Source of the DNA: Rhodobacteraceae bacterium bin131
Lineage (GTDB): Bacteria > Pseudomonadota > Alphaproteobacteria > Rhodobacterales > Rhodobacteraceae
DNA length: 48,358 nucleotides
Direction: 5' to 3'
Assembly: GCA_002239085.1 (NCBI GenBank)
Contig: MPNP01000014.1
Location: 1 to 48,358 of the forward strand
In this document: piece after piece, positions 1 through 8,734 of the stretch
Layout of the letters: each line of letters begins with the position of its first letter
Position numbering within the stretch: the first letter of the stretch is position 1
Notes under the pieces: model-generated
Database searches by the model: none
What the model was told of the DNA's origin: nothing
The model's input: only the letters and a program-made list of their open reading frames with translations
Translations under genes and position numbers: made by a program

Positions 1-1103
1 CCCCTTGGCGGCTTTCGGTCACAACCGCGACGGCAAGAAAGGGAAACGGCAGATCACCTTTGGTCTACTCTGTGCTCCCGATGGCTGCCCGATTGCCATT
101 GAAGTCTTTGCCGGCAACACCGGTGACCCGACAACCCTGACCCATCAAGTGACCAAACTACAGGATCGTTTTGGCATTAGCAGTATTGCTGTTGTCGGTG
201 ACCGGGGGATGATCACCTCGGCTCGGATTAGGGAGGATCTCAAACCCCGGTCGCTGGATTGGATCTCAGCCTTCAAGACGGCCGACATCCGCAAGCTTCT
301 GAATCCATCCACCACCGGTGAGGCACCTTTGCAACTGGACGATATGAGCCCTGATCAGGTGGCCGAAATCACCCACCCGGATTATCCGGGAGAACGTCTA
401 TTGGTGTGTCTTAATCCACGATTGCGTGCCGAACGTGCTCGTCAACGTGAAGCGCTGTTCCAGGCCACCGAATTGATCTTGGCCGAGATGGCCTGCCACG
501 TTCACCGCAAGGGTACCACATTGCGGGGTCGGGCAACGATTGGGCGACGCGTTGGTCGCGAAGCCAATCGTCGCAAGATTGAAAAATATTTTGACATGAC
601 AATAACCGATATACGTCTCAGTTGGTCGCGCAAGGAAGACACAATAACCGAGGAGGCACAACTTGATGGTCTCTATGTCATTCGGACCAGTCTGACCAGT
701 GAAGTCATCACCGGCTCGGATGCGGTTGCAGCCTATAAAAGCCTGGCTCGGGGTTGAGCGGACGTTTCGGTCCTGTAATTCAACCCGGCTGCACATACGA
801 CCCGTGTATGTGTACACCGCCGAACATGTCCGTGGTCATGTGTTTCTCTTCATGTTGGCTTGGTATGTCGAGTGGCATATGCGGCGGGCTTTGGCCAAGG
901 CCATAAAGAAAATCACACCCGATGGTTTGCCGGTCCACTCCATGACAACATTGTTGGCTGACCTTGCGACTTTTACCCTGAATGAAGTGGTCTTGCCGGC
1001 ACATCAAGACCACTCCTTTACCATGACCGCGCAGCCGACCAGAATACAAGCCAGGGCCTTTGAGTTACTGAAAATTAAACCGGAACGATATGCTGCCATG
1101 TGA
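1..1103 (+). pseudogene. IS1634-family transposase, 5'-truncated by window edge and frameshifted
   Basis: This is the 3' part of a DDE transposase of the IS1634 type, which would cut and join its own insertion sequence. Frame 2 is open from the window edge to a TGA at 755-757 and includes the VVGDRGM stretch holding a catalytic Asp. The C-terminal part continues in the next frame to 1103 (VERTFR, then HVFLFMLAWYVEWHMRRAL). Removing one G from the GGGG run at 750-753 gives a continuous SLARVERTFR, the expected family sequence, so one extra G broke the gene. The break falls just before the conserved VERTFR glutamate, so the first fragment cannot be an active enzyme alone. The N-terminus lies outside the window. 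The element looks richer in G+C than the flanking genes, fitting a recent arrival. A programmed frameshift is possible but I see no typical slippery site. Confidence 0.85.
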
Positions 1104-1607
1104 ATGGCAGGTTAAAAACAAATCAAAACAGGCTGAAATCCCCTTTAGCAGGGGATTAAAGTATAAATGTTGAAAAAATAATGTATGAAAGTTCAGTTTA
1201 GAGGGATGAACCCGCCACACTCCAACACTCAATCTCCAACATGTTGATCAGAGCAACCAAAACAGGAACCGCCAATGACGGTTCACCACGCACGACCGCG
1301 ACACCGGATGCTATCCAAACCAAGATCGATCAGGACATGGGGCTATCACCACCGCTAATGAATGAACGCAAAGTCAGTGGTTTGACCGGGAATTGATGCG
1401 GTAAAAGGCGGAATGAAACCCGCACGACACTCAGAACATGATTGAGGTACTTAAGTACCGAAAGTACAACATGGTAGTGCCCCTGATTTTTAACATCCCC
1501 ATTTCTATTGGCTTTTGCGTACTAAATGTTAAAGATGGGCTAGCAGTGGCTCATACAAACCGATTATACTTGTAATGGTTAATTGACCCAGCGATGGTAC
1601 TGACTAA
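1104..1607. other. Non-coding region between IS remnant and tolC-type gene
   Basis: No convincing gene is present. The first 300 bases share the richer G+C of the IS and probably contain its right end, but I could not define terminal repeats or a target duplication. Visible items are a 7-bp hairpin (1137-1157), a perfect 14-bp palindrome GGTACTTAAGTACC (1446-1459), and a 51-codon ORF (1241-1396) with no recognisable similarity. CTGACT/AGTCAG (1600-1605 and 1614-1619) forms a weak hairpin across the end of the tolC-type gene, without a T run. Confidence 0.6.
1137..1157 (+). repeat. Hairpin downstream of the transposase remnant
   Basis: AATCCCC (1137-1143) and GGGGATT (1151-1157) are perfect inverted arms around a 7-nt loop, 34 bases after the transposase stop. 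No T run follows, so it is not a canonical terminator. It may belong to the IS end. Confidence 0.4.
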
Positions 1608-2945
1608 TCAAGGAGTCAGGTTGAGACCAAGGTGTTCGGAGGTCAGTAATCCAATTGCATAAAGCAAATTATACTTAGCTAAATCTCTATCAAACAGAGC
1701 TCCAATAACATTGGTGTTAGATTCCAGCAGGTCTTTCTCGGCATCAATGACATCCAAGGTCGTTTTTGCTCCAAGCGACTCCTCAGCAATTGTTCCCTCA
1801 AGGACGAGTTGAGAATAATCTCTTTCCTCAGTTAGAACGTCAATTAAAGATTCAGCAATATAAAGCTGGTTCCAACTGTTAATAATTTGATTTTCAACAA
1901 TGAGTGCTTGTTGACGAAGGTTAATTCGATTCGACTGAATCTCAGCATTAAGAGCTCGTTCGCCGGATTTACCTTTGCCCCAAGTCAAAATCGGAATTGT
2001 GTACTGCAATCCAATCGAATAAGAATTTTTTCTGGTGGAATTCTGATGCCTTAAATCAACATTTGAAGAGAGCGAACCTTGGAGTTTAATGGGAGGTTTG
2101 AAGGCATCAGTTATGCCTTTTGAAAGATTTTTTTCAGCAATCAGGACAGCTAATTTAGCCTGTAAAATCGACGGATTCATTGTACTCGCCAACTCCTTGG
2201 CAGTATCTATGTTGGTGGGTATTTCCGGTAATTGTTGAGGTGCAATTAAATTGTTTGGATATTCTCCCACAGCAAAAAAATACGACTCGCGGGCGATGTT
2301 CAACTGACCCTCTCGAGACTTAATACTACCTTTAGCCGCAGCAACTTGTGCCTCAACCAAACTGAGTTGGGTTTTGGTCAGTGCACCAAGTTCAAATCGT
2401 TCGCGTGACGCTTCAAGTCTTGCCTCCAGTGCTTGGAGTGAATTCCGTTCTAATTCCAGTAGGTTTTGTTGACGAAGAATTTGGTAAAACGACTGTAAGG
2501 TATTGAGAAAAATGCTTTGCACAATTCCTTCGCGGTTCAACCTTAAGGATTGTAATTGCAATTCCGCGATTTCAGTTCCAAGCGCATTTGATCCAAAGTC
2601 ATATAAATTATACTGGCTTGATAGCTGTAATGATCCAGTGTGAGTTGAGTTATTCGGATTACTTCTGTTGCTTAAATCTGTTCCCGCTGAAAAGCTAACT
2701 GGTGGTCGATTGTTAATATTTCTTTGAAATATTGCTTCATTCTGGATGATTTCTTGAACCATTGATGTTTTTAATAAGTTGCTGTTTTGATAAGCAAGCT
2801 CCAATGATTCCTTCAGCGTTTGTGAATTGACTGAGCTTAAACCAAAGAGAAGGAGCACCAAACTCAATAGGGTACTTTGCATAAAATGCAGAATTCCCCG
2901 CGGCAAATAAAAATTTCGGAGTGGTTTAAGGATTAAGTAACACAC
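1608..2945 (-). CDS. tolC: TolC-family outer-membrane efflux protein
   Basis: This is probably the outer-membrane channel of a tripartite efflux pump or type I secretion system, a trimer spanning the outer membrane and periplasm. The sequence shows an N-terminal hydrophobic signal region (SLVLLLFGLSSVNS), then two long helical halves typical of the OEP fold, rich in Leu, Gln, Asn and Ala, with the internal duplication expected of TolC. Its 445 residues match the family. The longest start is a GTG at 2945, three bases after the pcm stop codon, giving a signal peptide with a basic n-region. An internal ATG at 2882 leaves an n-region without positive charge. I favour the GTG, but this is undecided. 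Next to pcm, as in many alphaproteobacteria. Which pump it serves cannot be told from the window. Confidence 0.88.
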   Translation of the reverse strand: MCYLILKPLRNFYLPRGILHFMQSTLLSLVLLLFGLSSVNSQTLKESLELAYQNSNLLKTSMVQEIIQNEAIFQRNINNRPPVSFSAGTDLSNRSNPNNSTHTGSLQLSSQYNLYDFGSNALGTEIAELQLQSLRLNREGIVQSIFLNTLQSFYQILRQQNLLELERNSLQALEARLEASRERFELGALTKTQLSLVEAQVAAAKGSIKSREGQLNIARESYFFAVGEYPNNLIAPQQLPEIPTNIDTAKELASTMNPSILQAKLAVLIAEKNLSKGITDAFKPPIKLQGSLSSNVDLRHQNSTRKNSYSIGLQYTIPILTWGKGKSGERALNAEIQSNRINLRQQALIVENQIINSWNQLYIAESLIDVLTEERDYSQLVLEGTIAEESLGAKTTLDVIDAEKDLLESNTNVIGALFDRDLAKYNLLYAIGLLTSEHLGLNLTP

Positions 2946-2948
2946 GGC

Positions 2949-3602
2949 TTAGAACTCAAACTCAATTTCTTTCTCAAAGCCCTTTAAAACGGGAGCTTCA
3001 GCATCAAAGGCAGTGACCCAATTGATTAATCCACTTTCTTTAAATCCAATCATACATCGCTTGCCAGTATCAGTCACCTTAATCATTCCAATACGCCCCC
3101 CTTCCTTCAACTGATTGTGTAGAGCGTCTGGAAGAATTTCGACTGCCCCTTGGCAGATGATGACATCAAAAGGCCCGTACTTTTTATATCCTTCAGTCAA
3201 AGAGCCGTGCACGGTAATGACATTATCAACAGAATGTTGAAAAAGCGTTTCTTCGGCTTCCTTAACAAACTGCTCAACTTCTTCAAGGGCGACCACAACT
3301 TCGGCCATAGCTGCAATGATTGCACAGGAATAACCTAATCCAGAGCCGACATCAAGGACTAATTCATTTTTTCGGATGTTAAGAGAATCAAGCATTTTCG
3401 CCATAATTCGGGGGTCTAAGATAAAGCGATCTTTACCAATTGGGAGGTGATCACCAATGTAAGCAATTTCACGCTTGTGAACAGGAACAAATGCTTCGCG
3501 GGGGATATCAAGCATGGCTTGAATTATCGGGAATTTTGTTACATCTGAGGGGCGTATTTGGCTGTCAACCATAATTCGCCTTCGCTCGTTGAAATCTGTC
3601 AA
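2949..3602 (-). CDS. pcm: Protein-L-isoaspartate O-methyltransferase family protein
   Basis: A cytoplasmic SAM-dependent methyltransferase of the PCMT family, which in its classic form methylates isoaspartyl residues to start repair of damaged proteins. The SAM-binding motif I is clear (LVLDVGSGLGYSCAII, about residues 83-98), followed by the acidic VVVALEEVE strand and the GPFDVIICQGAVEILPDAL segment typical of the family. Its 217 residues match the alphaproteobacterial form. The start is a TTG: the TDFNERRRIMVDSQIRP segment before the first ATG (position 3572) is conserved in alphaproteobacterial homologues, and AAGAG lies seven bases upstream of the TTG. It runs directly into the tolC-type gene and the two are probably cotranscribed. 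Its substrate could differ from the classic repair role. Confidence 0.88.
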   Translation of the reverse strand: MTDFNERRRIMVDSQIRPSDVTKFPIIQAMLDIPREAFVPVHKREIAYIGDHLPIGKDRFILDPRIMAKMLDSLNIRKNELVLDVGSGLGYSCAIIAAMAEVVVALEEVEQFVKEAEETLFQHSVDNVITVHGSLTEGYKKYGPFDVIICQGAVEILPDALHNQLKEGGRIGMIKVTDTGKRCMIGFKESGLINWVTAFDAEAPVLKGFEKEIEFEF

Positions 3603-3693
3603 AGCATCACTCTTAAAATGTGTCTATAGCTAAATCTACAAAAAAATGTAAAAACACTAATAATATAACATGGGTGATTGGGCAAAGAAATCT

Positions 3694-3768
3694 TGGAGCG
3701 GACGATGGGATTCGAACCCACGACCCTAACCTTGGCAAGGTTATGCTCTACCCCTGAGCTACATCCGC
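3694..3768 (-). tRNA. tRNA-Gly (anticodon GCC)
   Basis: The reverse strand folds into a complete cloverleaf. The acceptor arms are GCGGATG and CGTCCGC with one G-U pair. The D arm is GCTC/GAGC, the anticodon loop is TTGCCAA with anticodon GCC, and the T loop is TTCGAAT. CCA is encoded (TGG at 3694-3696 on the plus strand). It reads glycine GGC/GGU codons. It sits alone between pcm and the EamA gene, and no integrase or duplicated 3' end is nearby. Confidence 0.96.
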
Positions 3769-3977
3769 ACAATTTAGTGAACTTCAATATAGTTAGATTA
3801 GTAAGATTCTTCAAGAACGATTTTTCTTTAACTTCAAAGATACCAATCACCATTAAATTTGCATTCGCTTCATCGCATTATGATTGTCGTCACCATGTCA
3901 AGTTGACAGTCTCTCAATAAACAATTCTATTTTACCGTAGGAACCAATATTAACTCCAAATTGAAGGTATAAACAAG

Positions 3978-4883
3978 TTAACCCAGACTCCTTTTTGGTG
4001 CTTTATTGATAAATATTATGCCAATTGAAACGAGCATCAATCCGACTAGCGTGTTGACACTGACCGGTTCACCAAGAATCAGCCAACCAAGGAATACCCC
4101 GATAATTGGGCTTAGAAAACTAAAACTCGCAACAATGCTAATGGGAAAGACAGATAGAAGTTTGAGCCAAACGACAAAGCCAATTCCAACAACAATTATT
4201 GATTGAAAGCCAATTCCCAAAACGTGCAATGGTTGGAATTCTCGTATCCATGCACCAAAAAAGAATGAAGCGACAAGTAGCAGTGGTACGGAAATTATAA
4301 GTTGCCAAGCAAGTTGCATAACTGGCTCCTCTTGCTTAATTTTGGTAAGCCGAGTGCAAAGAGGTATTCCGGCCCACAAAAATGCTGCCGCCAAAGCACA
4401 AAGATCACCAATAAAGCTAGCCTGATTAGTCCCTGTGTCCCTTTCTAGGAAGGCCAAAGTTACTCCTAGAACTGAAAGGACAAGACCACAGAATTTTAGT
4501 TTGGTTAGGCGCTCATTGGGAATGACAAAGTGTGCACTGATAGCTAACCAAACTGGCATTGAATAAAAAATAATTGAGGTTCTAACTACAGTCGTCAAAT
4601 CAAGGGCGGTGAATAAAAACATAAATTCCGCCGCAAAGACTATGCCAATGAGTAACCCCGACATGAAATACTTCCGGCTGAACGATAAGGGCTTGTGTAG
4701 GAGTTTGAACAAGATGGCGATGAAAATCAATGAAATCAGTGAACGCATGCTGGCCCAAAAAACTGGCTGAAGACCGCTTGTTGTAAATTTTATGGCGACT
4801 TGGTTGAGTCCCATCAGAACCGAAAACATTATGAGGGCAATGACACCCTGAGTATCTACATGATCTTTAGGTTGGTCAAACAT
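3978..4883 (-). CDS. EamA/DMT-superfamily inner-membrane transporter
   Basis: An inner-membrane permease of the drug/metabolite transporter superfamily (EamA/RhaT type), commonly exporting amino acids or other small metabolites. The 301 residues form about ten hydrophobic segments arranged as two repeated EamA domains; the second begins near FIGDLCALAAAFLWAGIPLCT. The Pro- and Gly-rich helix ends (FLSPIIGVFLGWLILGEPVS near the C-terminus) are characteristic. It starts at an ATG (4883) after a 131-base spacer that holds TGACAAG repeats. It could be cotranscribed with terC, but the spacing suggests its own promoter. The substrate cannot be inferred. Confidence 0.85.
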   Translation of the reverse strand: MFDQPKDHVDTQGVIALIMFSVLMGLNQVAIKFTTSGLQPVFWASMRSLISLIFIAILFKLLHKPLSFSRKYFMSGLLIGIVFAAEFMFLFTALDLTTVVRTSIIFYSMPVWLAISAHFVIPNERLTKLKFCGLVLSVLGVTLAFLERDTGTNQASFIGDLCALAAAFLWAGIPLCTRLTKIKQEEPVMQLAWQLIISVPLLLVASFFFGAWIREFQPLHVLGIGFQSIIVVGIGFVVWLKLLSVFPISIVASFSFLSPIIGVFLGWLILGEPVSVNTLVGLMLVSIGIIFINKAPKRSLG

Positions 4884-4933
4884 GAGAACAACGCGACATA
4901 ATTAACTCCCGCAAAGGCCAAGTAATGAAATTC

Positions 4934-4974
4934 TGACAAGAACAAACCTTGTCAAGAACAGTTAGCCTGACAAG
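4934..4974. repeat. Three TGACAAG copies upstream of the EamA gene
   Basis: TGACAAG at 4934-4940 and 4968-4974 are direct copies. CTTGTCA at 4948-4954 is the inverse of the first, giving a 7-bp dyad with a 7-nt loop. On the minus strand the dyad includes TTGACA, a perfect -35 hexamer pointing at the EamA gene. This could be an operator overlapping a promoter; a matching -10 is not obvious. Confidence 0.35.
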
Positions 4975-5014
4975 CCATACTCATAAACTTATATCTGACG
5001 GAGATTGATTAATT

Positions 5015-5752
5015 CTATTCGGAGGTTTTGTGTTCATTCTTACGAACAAGGATGTTCAAGATGACCACAATGGTTGAGAAGCCCATCGCAAAATAAATAT
5101 AGAGTTTGTCAAAGGGTTGACCAAATCCATCTGCCATAAGATGTAGACCGATTAAAACCAAAAAGCACAAGCCAAGAATTTTTAGTGAGGGATACTTATT
5201 GATAAAACTAGCTATTCCCTCTGCAGCGATGATCATTACCATTATTGATACACAGATTGCGGCCACCATAACCCAGACTTCATCAACAAGCCCAATCGCT
5301 GTCAATACCGAGTCAATTGAAAAGACGACATCAAGTACTGCTATTTGAATAATGACTGCCGCAAATCGCTCCAAAGGTTTAGGGGCGGCACTATGCTTGT
5401 ATTCAATTTCTTTAACGATTTCATTTGTCGCCTTGACAAGCAAAAATGCTCCTCCAAAAATTAATATGATATCACGCCAACTCAAATTGACCGCAATATC
5501 CAATATGTTGAGTGAAATGACTTGTGCTGTTAATCCTGTGAGCCAAGTGATTGAAAATAGGAAGGCTATCCTAAATATCAGCCCGAGACTCAAGCCTATT
5601 ATTCGTGCTTTTTGTCTCTGGTTTTGTGGGAGTTTTTCGGCGATAATAGAGATAAACAAGACATTATCAACAGCGAGAATAATTTCGATAGCACAAAGTG
5701 ATATAAAGCCTAGAATTATGGGAAATAATTCACTTGGAATATACATAATCAA
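5015..5752 (-). CDS. TerC-family integral membrane protein
   Basis: An inner-membrane protein of the TerC family, whose members act in metal homeostasis (Alx/MntX manganese export) or in metalation of exported proteins. The 245 residues carry seven or so transmembrane segments. The acidic intramembrane motif EIILAVDNVLFISIIA lies near residues 22-37, and a second one, AVLDVVFSIDSVLTAIGLV, comes midway. These two Asp-bearing repeats are the family hallmark. The start is ATG at 5752 (MIMYIPSELF) or the ATG two codons in. It diverges from the UvrD-type helicase. No metal-responsive riboswitch such as yybP-ykoY is evident upstream. The specific role is not determinable. Confidence 0.87.
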   Translation of the reverse strand: MIMYIPSELFPIILGFISLCAIEIILAVDNVLFISIIAEKLPQNQRQKARIIGLSLGLIFRIAFLFSITWLTGLTAQVISLNILDIAVNLSWRDIILIFGGAFLLVKATNEIVKEIEYKHSAAPKPLERFAAVIIQIAVLDVVFSIDSVLTAIGLVDEVWVMVAAICVSIMVMIIAAEGIASFINKYPSLKILGLCFLVLIGLHLMADGFGQPFDKLYIYFAMGFSTIVVILNILVRKNEHKTSE

Positions 5753-5783
5753 TCCTTCGGTGGTTTATTTTGACTAAATCTGT

Positions 5784-5990
5784 ATGATTAATTTTTTTAC
5801 GGTTGCTACTGGAACGTTACAACTAATTTACGCAACGATTAGATTAAACTATTTGTATTTTATTGTTGGACTAACAATTTTGATGATTAATAACTCTTCT
5901 CTTAAAACTACGCTATCCAACCTGATTCAAGGTCGAAAACCAAAGCGTTATTCTGTAATGCCTAAAGGGTATCAAGGAAATGATAGATAA
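5784..5990 (+). CDS. Possible small membrane protein upstream of helicase gene
   Basis: A 68-residue ORF with one hydrophobic segment (roughly residues 7-35) and a basic tail (RKPKRYSVMPKGYQ). Its TAA at 5988-5990 overlaps the helicase start at 5980, which would allow translational coupling. Against it: no Shine-Dalgarno sequence precedes the ATG, the region is very AT-rich, and I recognise no family. It may be the untranslated leader of the helicase gene. Confidence 0.3.
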   Translation: MINFFTVATGTLQLIYATIRLNYLYFIVGLTILMINNSSLKTTLSNLIQGRKPKRYSVMPKGYQGNDR

Positions 5991-8466
5991 TAATATGCAA
6001 GATATATTGAAAGGGCTTAATGAAGCTCAAAGAGAGGCAGCTCAACAGACGGAAGGGCCATTATTAATTGTCGCCGGGGCGGGGACAGGTAAAACCCGCA
6101 CACTGATTTCAAGGATGGCTTTCATCATAACCAATGGGCTTGCAAGACCACACGAAATCCTGATGGTAACCTTTACCAATAAAGCCGCAAACGAATTAAA
6201 GTCTCGTATAAACAATCTAATTGGGATTGAGCCGGCAGATCTTTCGTGGGTTGGAACCTTCCATTCAATGTCTACAAAAATCCTCAGAAGAGAATCAGAA
6301 CACGTCGGGCTTAGCCCCAATTTTTCAATTCTGGATGACAAGGATCAATTGAAGGTGATTCAAGGTATCTTGACTCACAATAAAATTGACAAGAAAGAAT
6401 GGACTCCTCGTCAACTCGCTAGCCTGATTAATTATTGGAAGAATGAAGCCAAATTACCCGAAGACCTCCATCAAAGTGAGAAAGAAACTTTTGGGGGTAA
6501 GGCCTTTAAGTTATATGAACAGTATCAAGATGAGTTACGCCGGTCAAACTGTGCTGATTTTGGTGATTTAATCCTCCATGTGGTTAAGATTTTATCAAAC
6601 AACGGTGACCTGCTTAATTTCTACCAAGATAAGTTGTTTTATATCATGGTTGATGAATATCAAGATACCAATATCGCTCAATATAAGTGGCTACGATTAC
6701 TCGCGCAAAAACGCAAAAATATATGTTGTGTCGGCGACGACGATCAGTCCATTTATAGTTGGCGTGGAGCGAAGCCTAAAATCATGCTTGATTTTCCCAA
6801 ATACTACCCAGCATCGAAAATTTGTAAGCTTGAAGAGAATTATCGTTCAACCTTTCATATCCTTAATTCTGCTGTCGGTCTAATCCAAAATAATTTTCAT
6901 CGACACCAAAAAACATTGCGAATGGCTGAGCATACTGAAATCGGCGCTTACAAAGTTCAAGTACATTGCTTCAATCGACTTGGGGAGGAATCAAGGTTTG
7001 TCGCACATAATATCAAGCAACTCTATGAAAAGGGCTTTGCTGGAATAAACTACGGTTTCAATGAAATCGCCGTTGCTGCCAGAACTTGGTCACAAACAGC
7101 TGAAATTGAAGAGAATTTTATGGCCCTTCAAATTCCTTATCGTGTGATTGGAGGTCCTAAATTCTACGATAGAAAAGAAGTGAAAGATGCTATTGCTTAT
7201 TTAAAATTAATTAACAATCCAGCCGATGGTGTCGCATTTGACAGAACCGTTAATACACCGCCTCGGGGCATAGGCAAGGTTACAGTTGAAAAAATCGGCC
7301 AATATGCCGCGTCTAATTGGCTCACGAAAATTGACGCGGCTCGGCAAATGGTTGCCGCTGAATTATTACCAAAGGCTACTTTAAATAAGGTGAATCAGTT
7401 TCTCGCAGATTATGAACATTGGTCAAAACTATTACGAACTAATCAAAGTTGGTGGTCACGAAATATCGATTCGGTATTTGAGCAGATTGGCTTTCGGGAT
7501 TATCTAAAAAAATTCTATCCAGACGACTTCAAGGAGCGATTGGATAATCAAACAAAATTAGCTGATATGGCTTCACGATTTGATACGCTTGGTGAATATA
7601 TAGAACATATAAGCCTTTTGAACGAAGCAAATCAGCCTCAGGATACCCAAATAAACAAAGTCACTTTGATGACACTTCATGCCTCCAAGGGGTCTGAATA
7701 CCCCGTGATGCATTTGATCGGCTGGAATGAAGGTGGACTGCCATGGATTCGGTCAATTGAAGAAACCCTCAAGAATCAACCCAAAGCAGGTTTTGAGCTT
7801 GCAAAACTTATTCTTAACCAGCCTCCTAAAACTATTGCCCATATTTCTTGGTTTTTTCGTTTGGCAAAGGCAGTGAGAGCCGAATTACAAGATCCTACGG
7901 TCTCTTCCATTCCCGAGCTTGATGAACTCAGCGACACGATTTTAAGCTGGGACCCGAACATCCTCCCCACTTCTTTAATCAAAGAAACCGAGTTGGCCAA
8001 AAGGATTGTTTCGTCTGATGACCTAGAGGAAGAGAGGCGTCTGGCGCATGTTGGAATCACCCGTGTAATGAAACTATGTATTATTTCCTATAGCACCACT
8101 ACCCTTTATAATGGTTCAAGATTAGCCAACTTACCACCCTCTAGATTTATTAAGGAACTTAGCCCCGAACATATTTTATTATTTAACAACGGGAGATTGC
8201 TAAATCGAACAATGGGTCCCCATACCCAAGCAAACTCAATGAATAGTAAGAATAGTTCCTTTACACCATTGAAGAATAAGGTGTCGGACAATACTAAAAC
8301 AAAACGACCCCTTCCAACCAAGAAGGGTATTGGCGAGGGGCAAAGGGTAAAGCACCCGACCTTTGGCAAGGGAACAGTTGTTGCTGCAAGTAATAATCGC
8401 TTGATGGTTAAGTTTGATAACAAGGTCGAAAAATTACTTCTTGCCGATTATATTACGAAACTATGA
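5980..8466 (+). CDS. uvrD: UvrD/Rep/PcrA-type superfamily 1 DNA helicase
   Basis: A 3'-5' ATP-dependent DNA helicase that would act in nucleotide-excision and mismatch repair or clear stalled replication forks. The SF1 motifs appear in order: QREAA Q-motif, GAGTGKT (residues 33-39), TFTNKAA, the Walker B VDEYQDTN, QSIYSWRGA, LEENYRST, TLHASKGSEYPV, and EEERRLAHVGITR (from 683). A PcrA/UvrD-type C-terminal Tudor-like domain follows (GEGQRVKHPTFGKGTVV). Its 828 residues exceed the usual 720-790 because about 90 residues separate NEGGLPW (ends 589) from EEERRL, where about 15 are normal. The start is ATG 5980 with AAGGG 10 bases upstream; the ATG at 5995 is an alternative. The catalytic motifs look intact. 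Confidence 0.9.
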   Translation: MIDNNMQDILKGLNEAQREAAQQTEGPLLIVAGAGTGKTRTLISRMAFIITNGLARPHEILMVTFTNKAANELKSRINNLIGIEPADLSWVGTFHSMSTKILRRESEHVGLSPNFSILDDKDQLKVIQGILTHNKIDKKEWTPRQLASLINYWKNEAKLPEDLHQSEKETFGGKAFKLYEQYQDELRRSNCADFGDLILHVVKILSNNGDLLNFYQDKLFYIMVDEYQDTNIAQYKWLRLLAQKRKNICCVGDDDQSIYSWRGAKPKIMLDFPKYYPASKICKLEENYRSTFHILNSAVGLIQNNFHRHQKTLRMAEHTEIGAYKVQVHCFNRLGEESRFVAHNIKQLYEKGFAGINYGFNEIAVAARTWSQTAEIEENFMALQIPYRVIGGPKFYDRKEVKDAIAYLKLINNPADGVAFDRTVNTPPRGIGKVTVEKIGQYAASNWLTKIDAARQMVAAELLPKATLNKVNQFLADYEHWSKLLRTNQSWWSRNIDSVFEQIGFRDYLKKFYPDDFKERLDNQTKLADMASRFDTLGEYIEHISLLNEANQPQDTQINKVTLMTLHASKGSEYPVMHLIGWNEGGLPWIRSIEETLKNQPKAGFELAKLILNQPPKTIAHISWFFRLAKAVRAELQDPTVSSIPELDELSDTILSWDPNILPTSLIKETELAKRIVSSDDLEEERRLAHVGITRVMKLCIISYSTTTLYNGSRLANLPPSRFIKELSPEHILLFNNGRLLNRTMGPHTQANSMNSKNSSFTPLKNKVSDNTKTKRPLPTKKGIGEGQRVKHPTFGKGTVVAASNNRLMVKFDNKVEKLLLADYITKL

Positions 8467-8490
8467 ATATCATGGAATCTATCTGAAGAT

Positions 8491-8561
8491 TTAAGTCCGA
8501 CAGCTCACATCGTCTAATTGCCATGGGTGACATGAAATGGGGCCGGGCAACTTGGACTTAA
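8491..8561. repeat. Long-range dyad in helicase-mrp intergenic region
   Basis: TTAAGTCC (8491-8498) is the inverse of GGACTTAA (8554-8561), and the second arm is itself part of the palindrome GACTTAAGTC. The 55 bases between are G+C-richer (GGGGCCGGGC). With no T run after it, this is not a clear terminator; it could be a structured 3' end or a small RNA. Nothing else is recognisable in 8467-8734. Confidence 0.3.
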
Positions 8562-8734
8562 GTCGGTAGGTACAGTATACTCCAATTTAAGAGCATGAAT
8601 TGAGGTAATCTTGACCATGCTTGTAACTTCAAGACAATTCCCCTCTATATTATCACCTATTCGAACCCACTTGTTAGGCGATACAATTTATTCATTGTAG
8701 CATTTAATCCTTATTACAAAACTGAGATATCGTT

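Noticed and set aside
398-817. Open frame on the minus strand opposite the transposase
   Set aside because: It lies entirely antisense to conserved transposase sequence and has no recognisable protein features.
1241-1396. 51-codon ORF in the IS-flanking region
   Set aside because: No ribosome site, no similarity I can recognise, and it sits in remnant DNA. Described in the region entry only.
3599-3853. 84-codon minus-strand frame covering the tRNA-Gly
   Set aside because: It includes the whole tRNA gene, whose cloverleaf is unambiguous.
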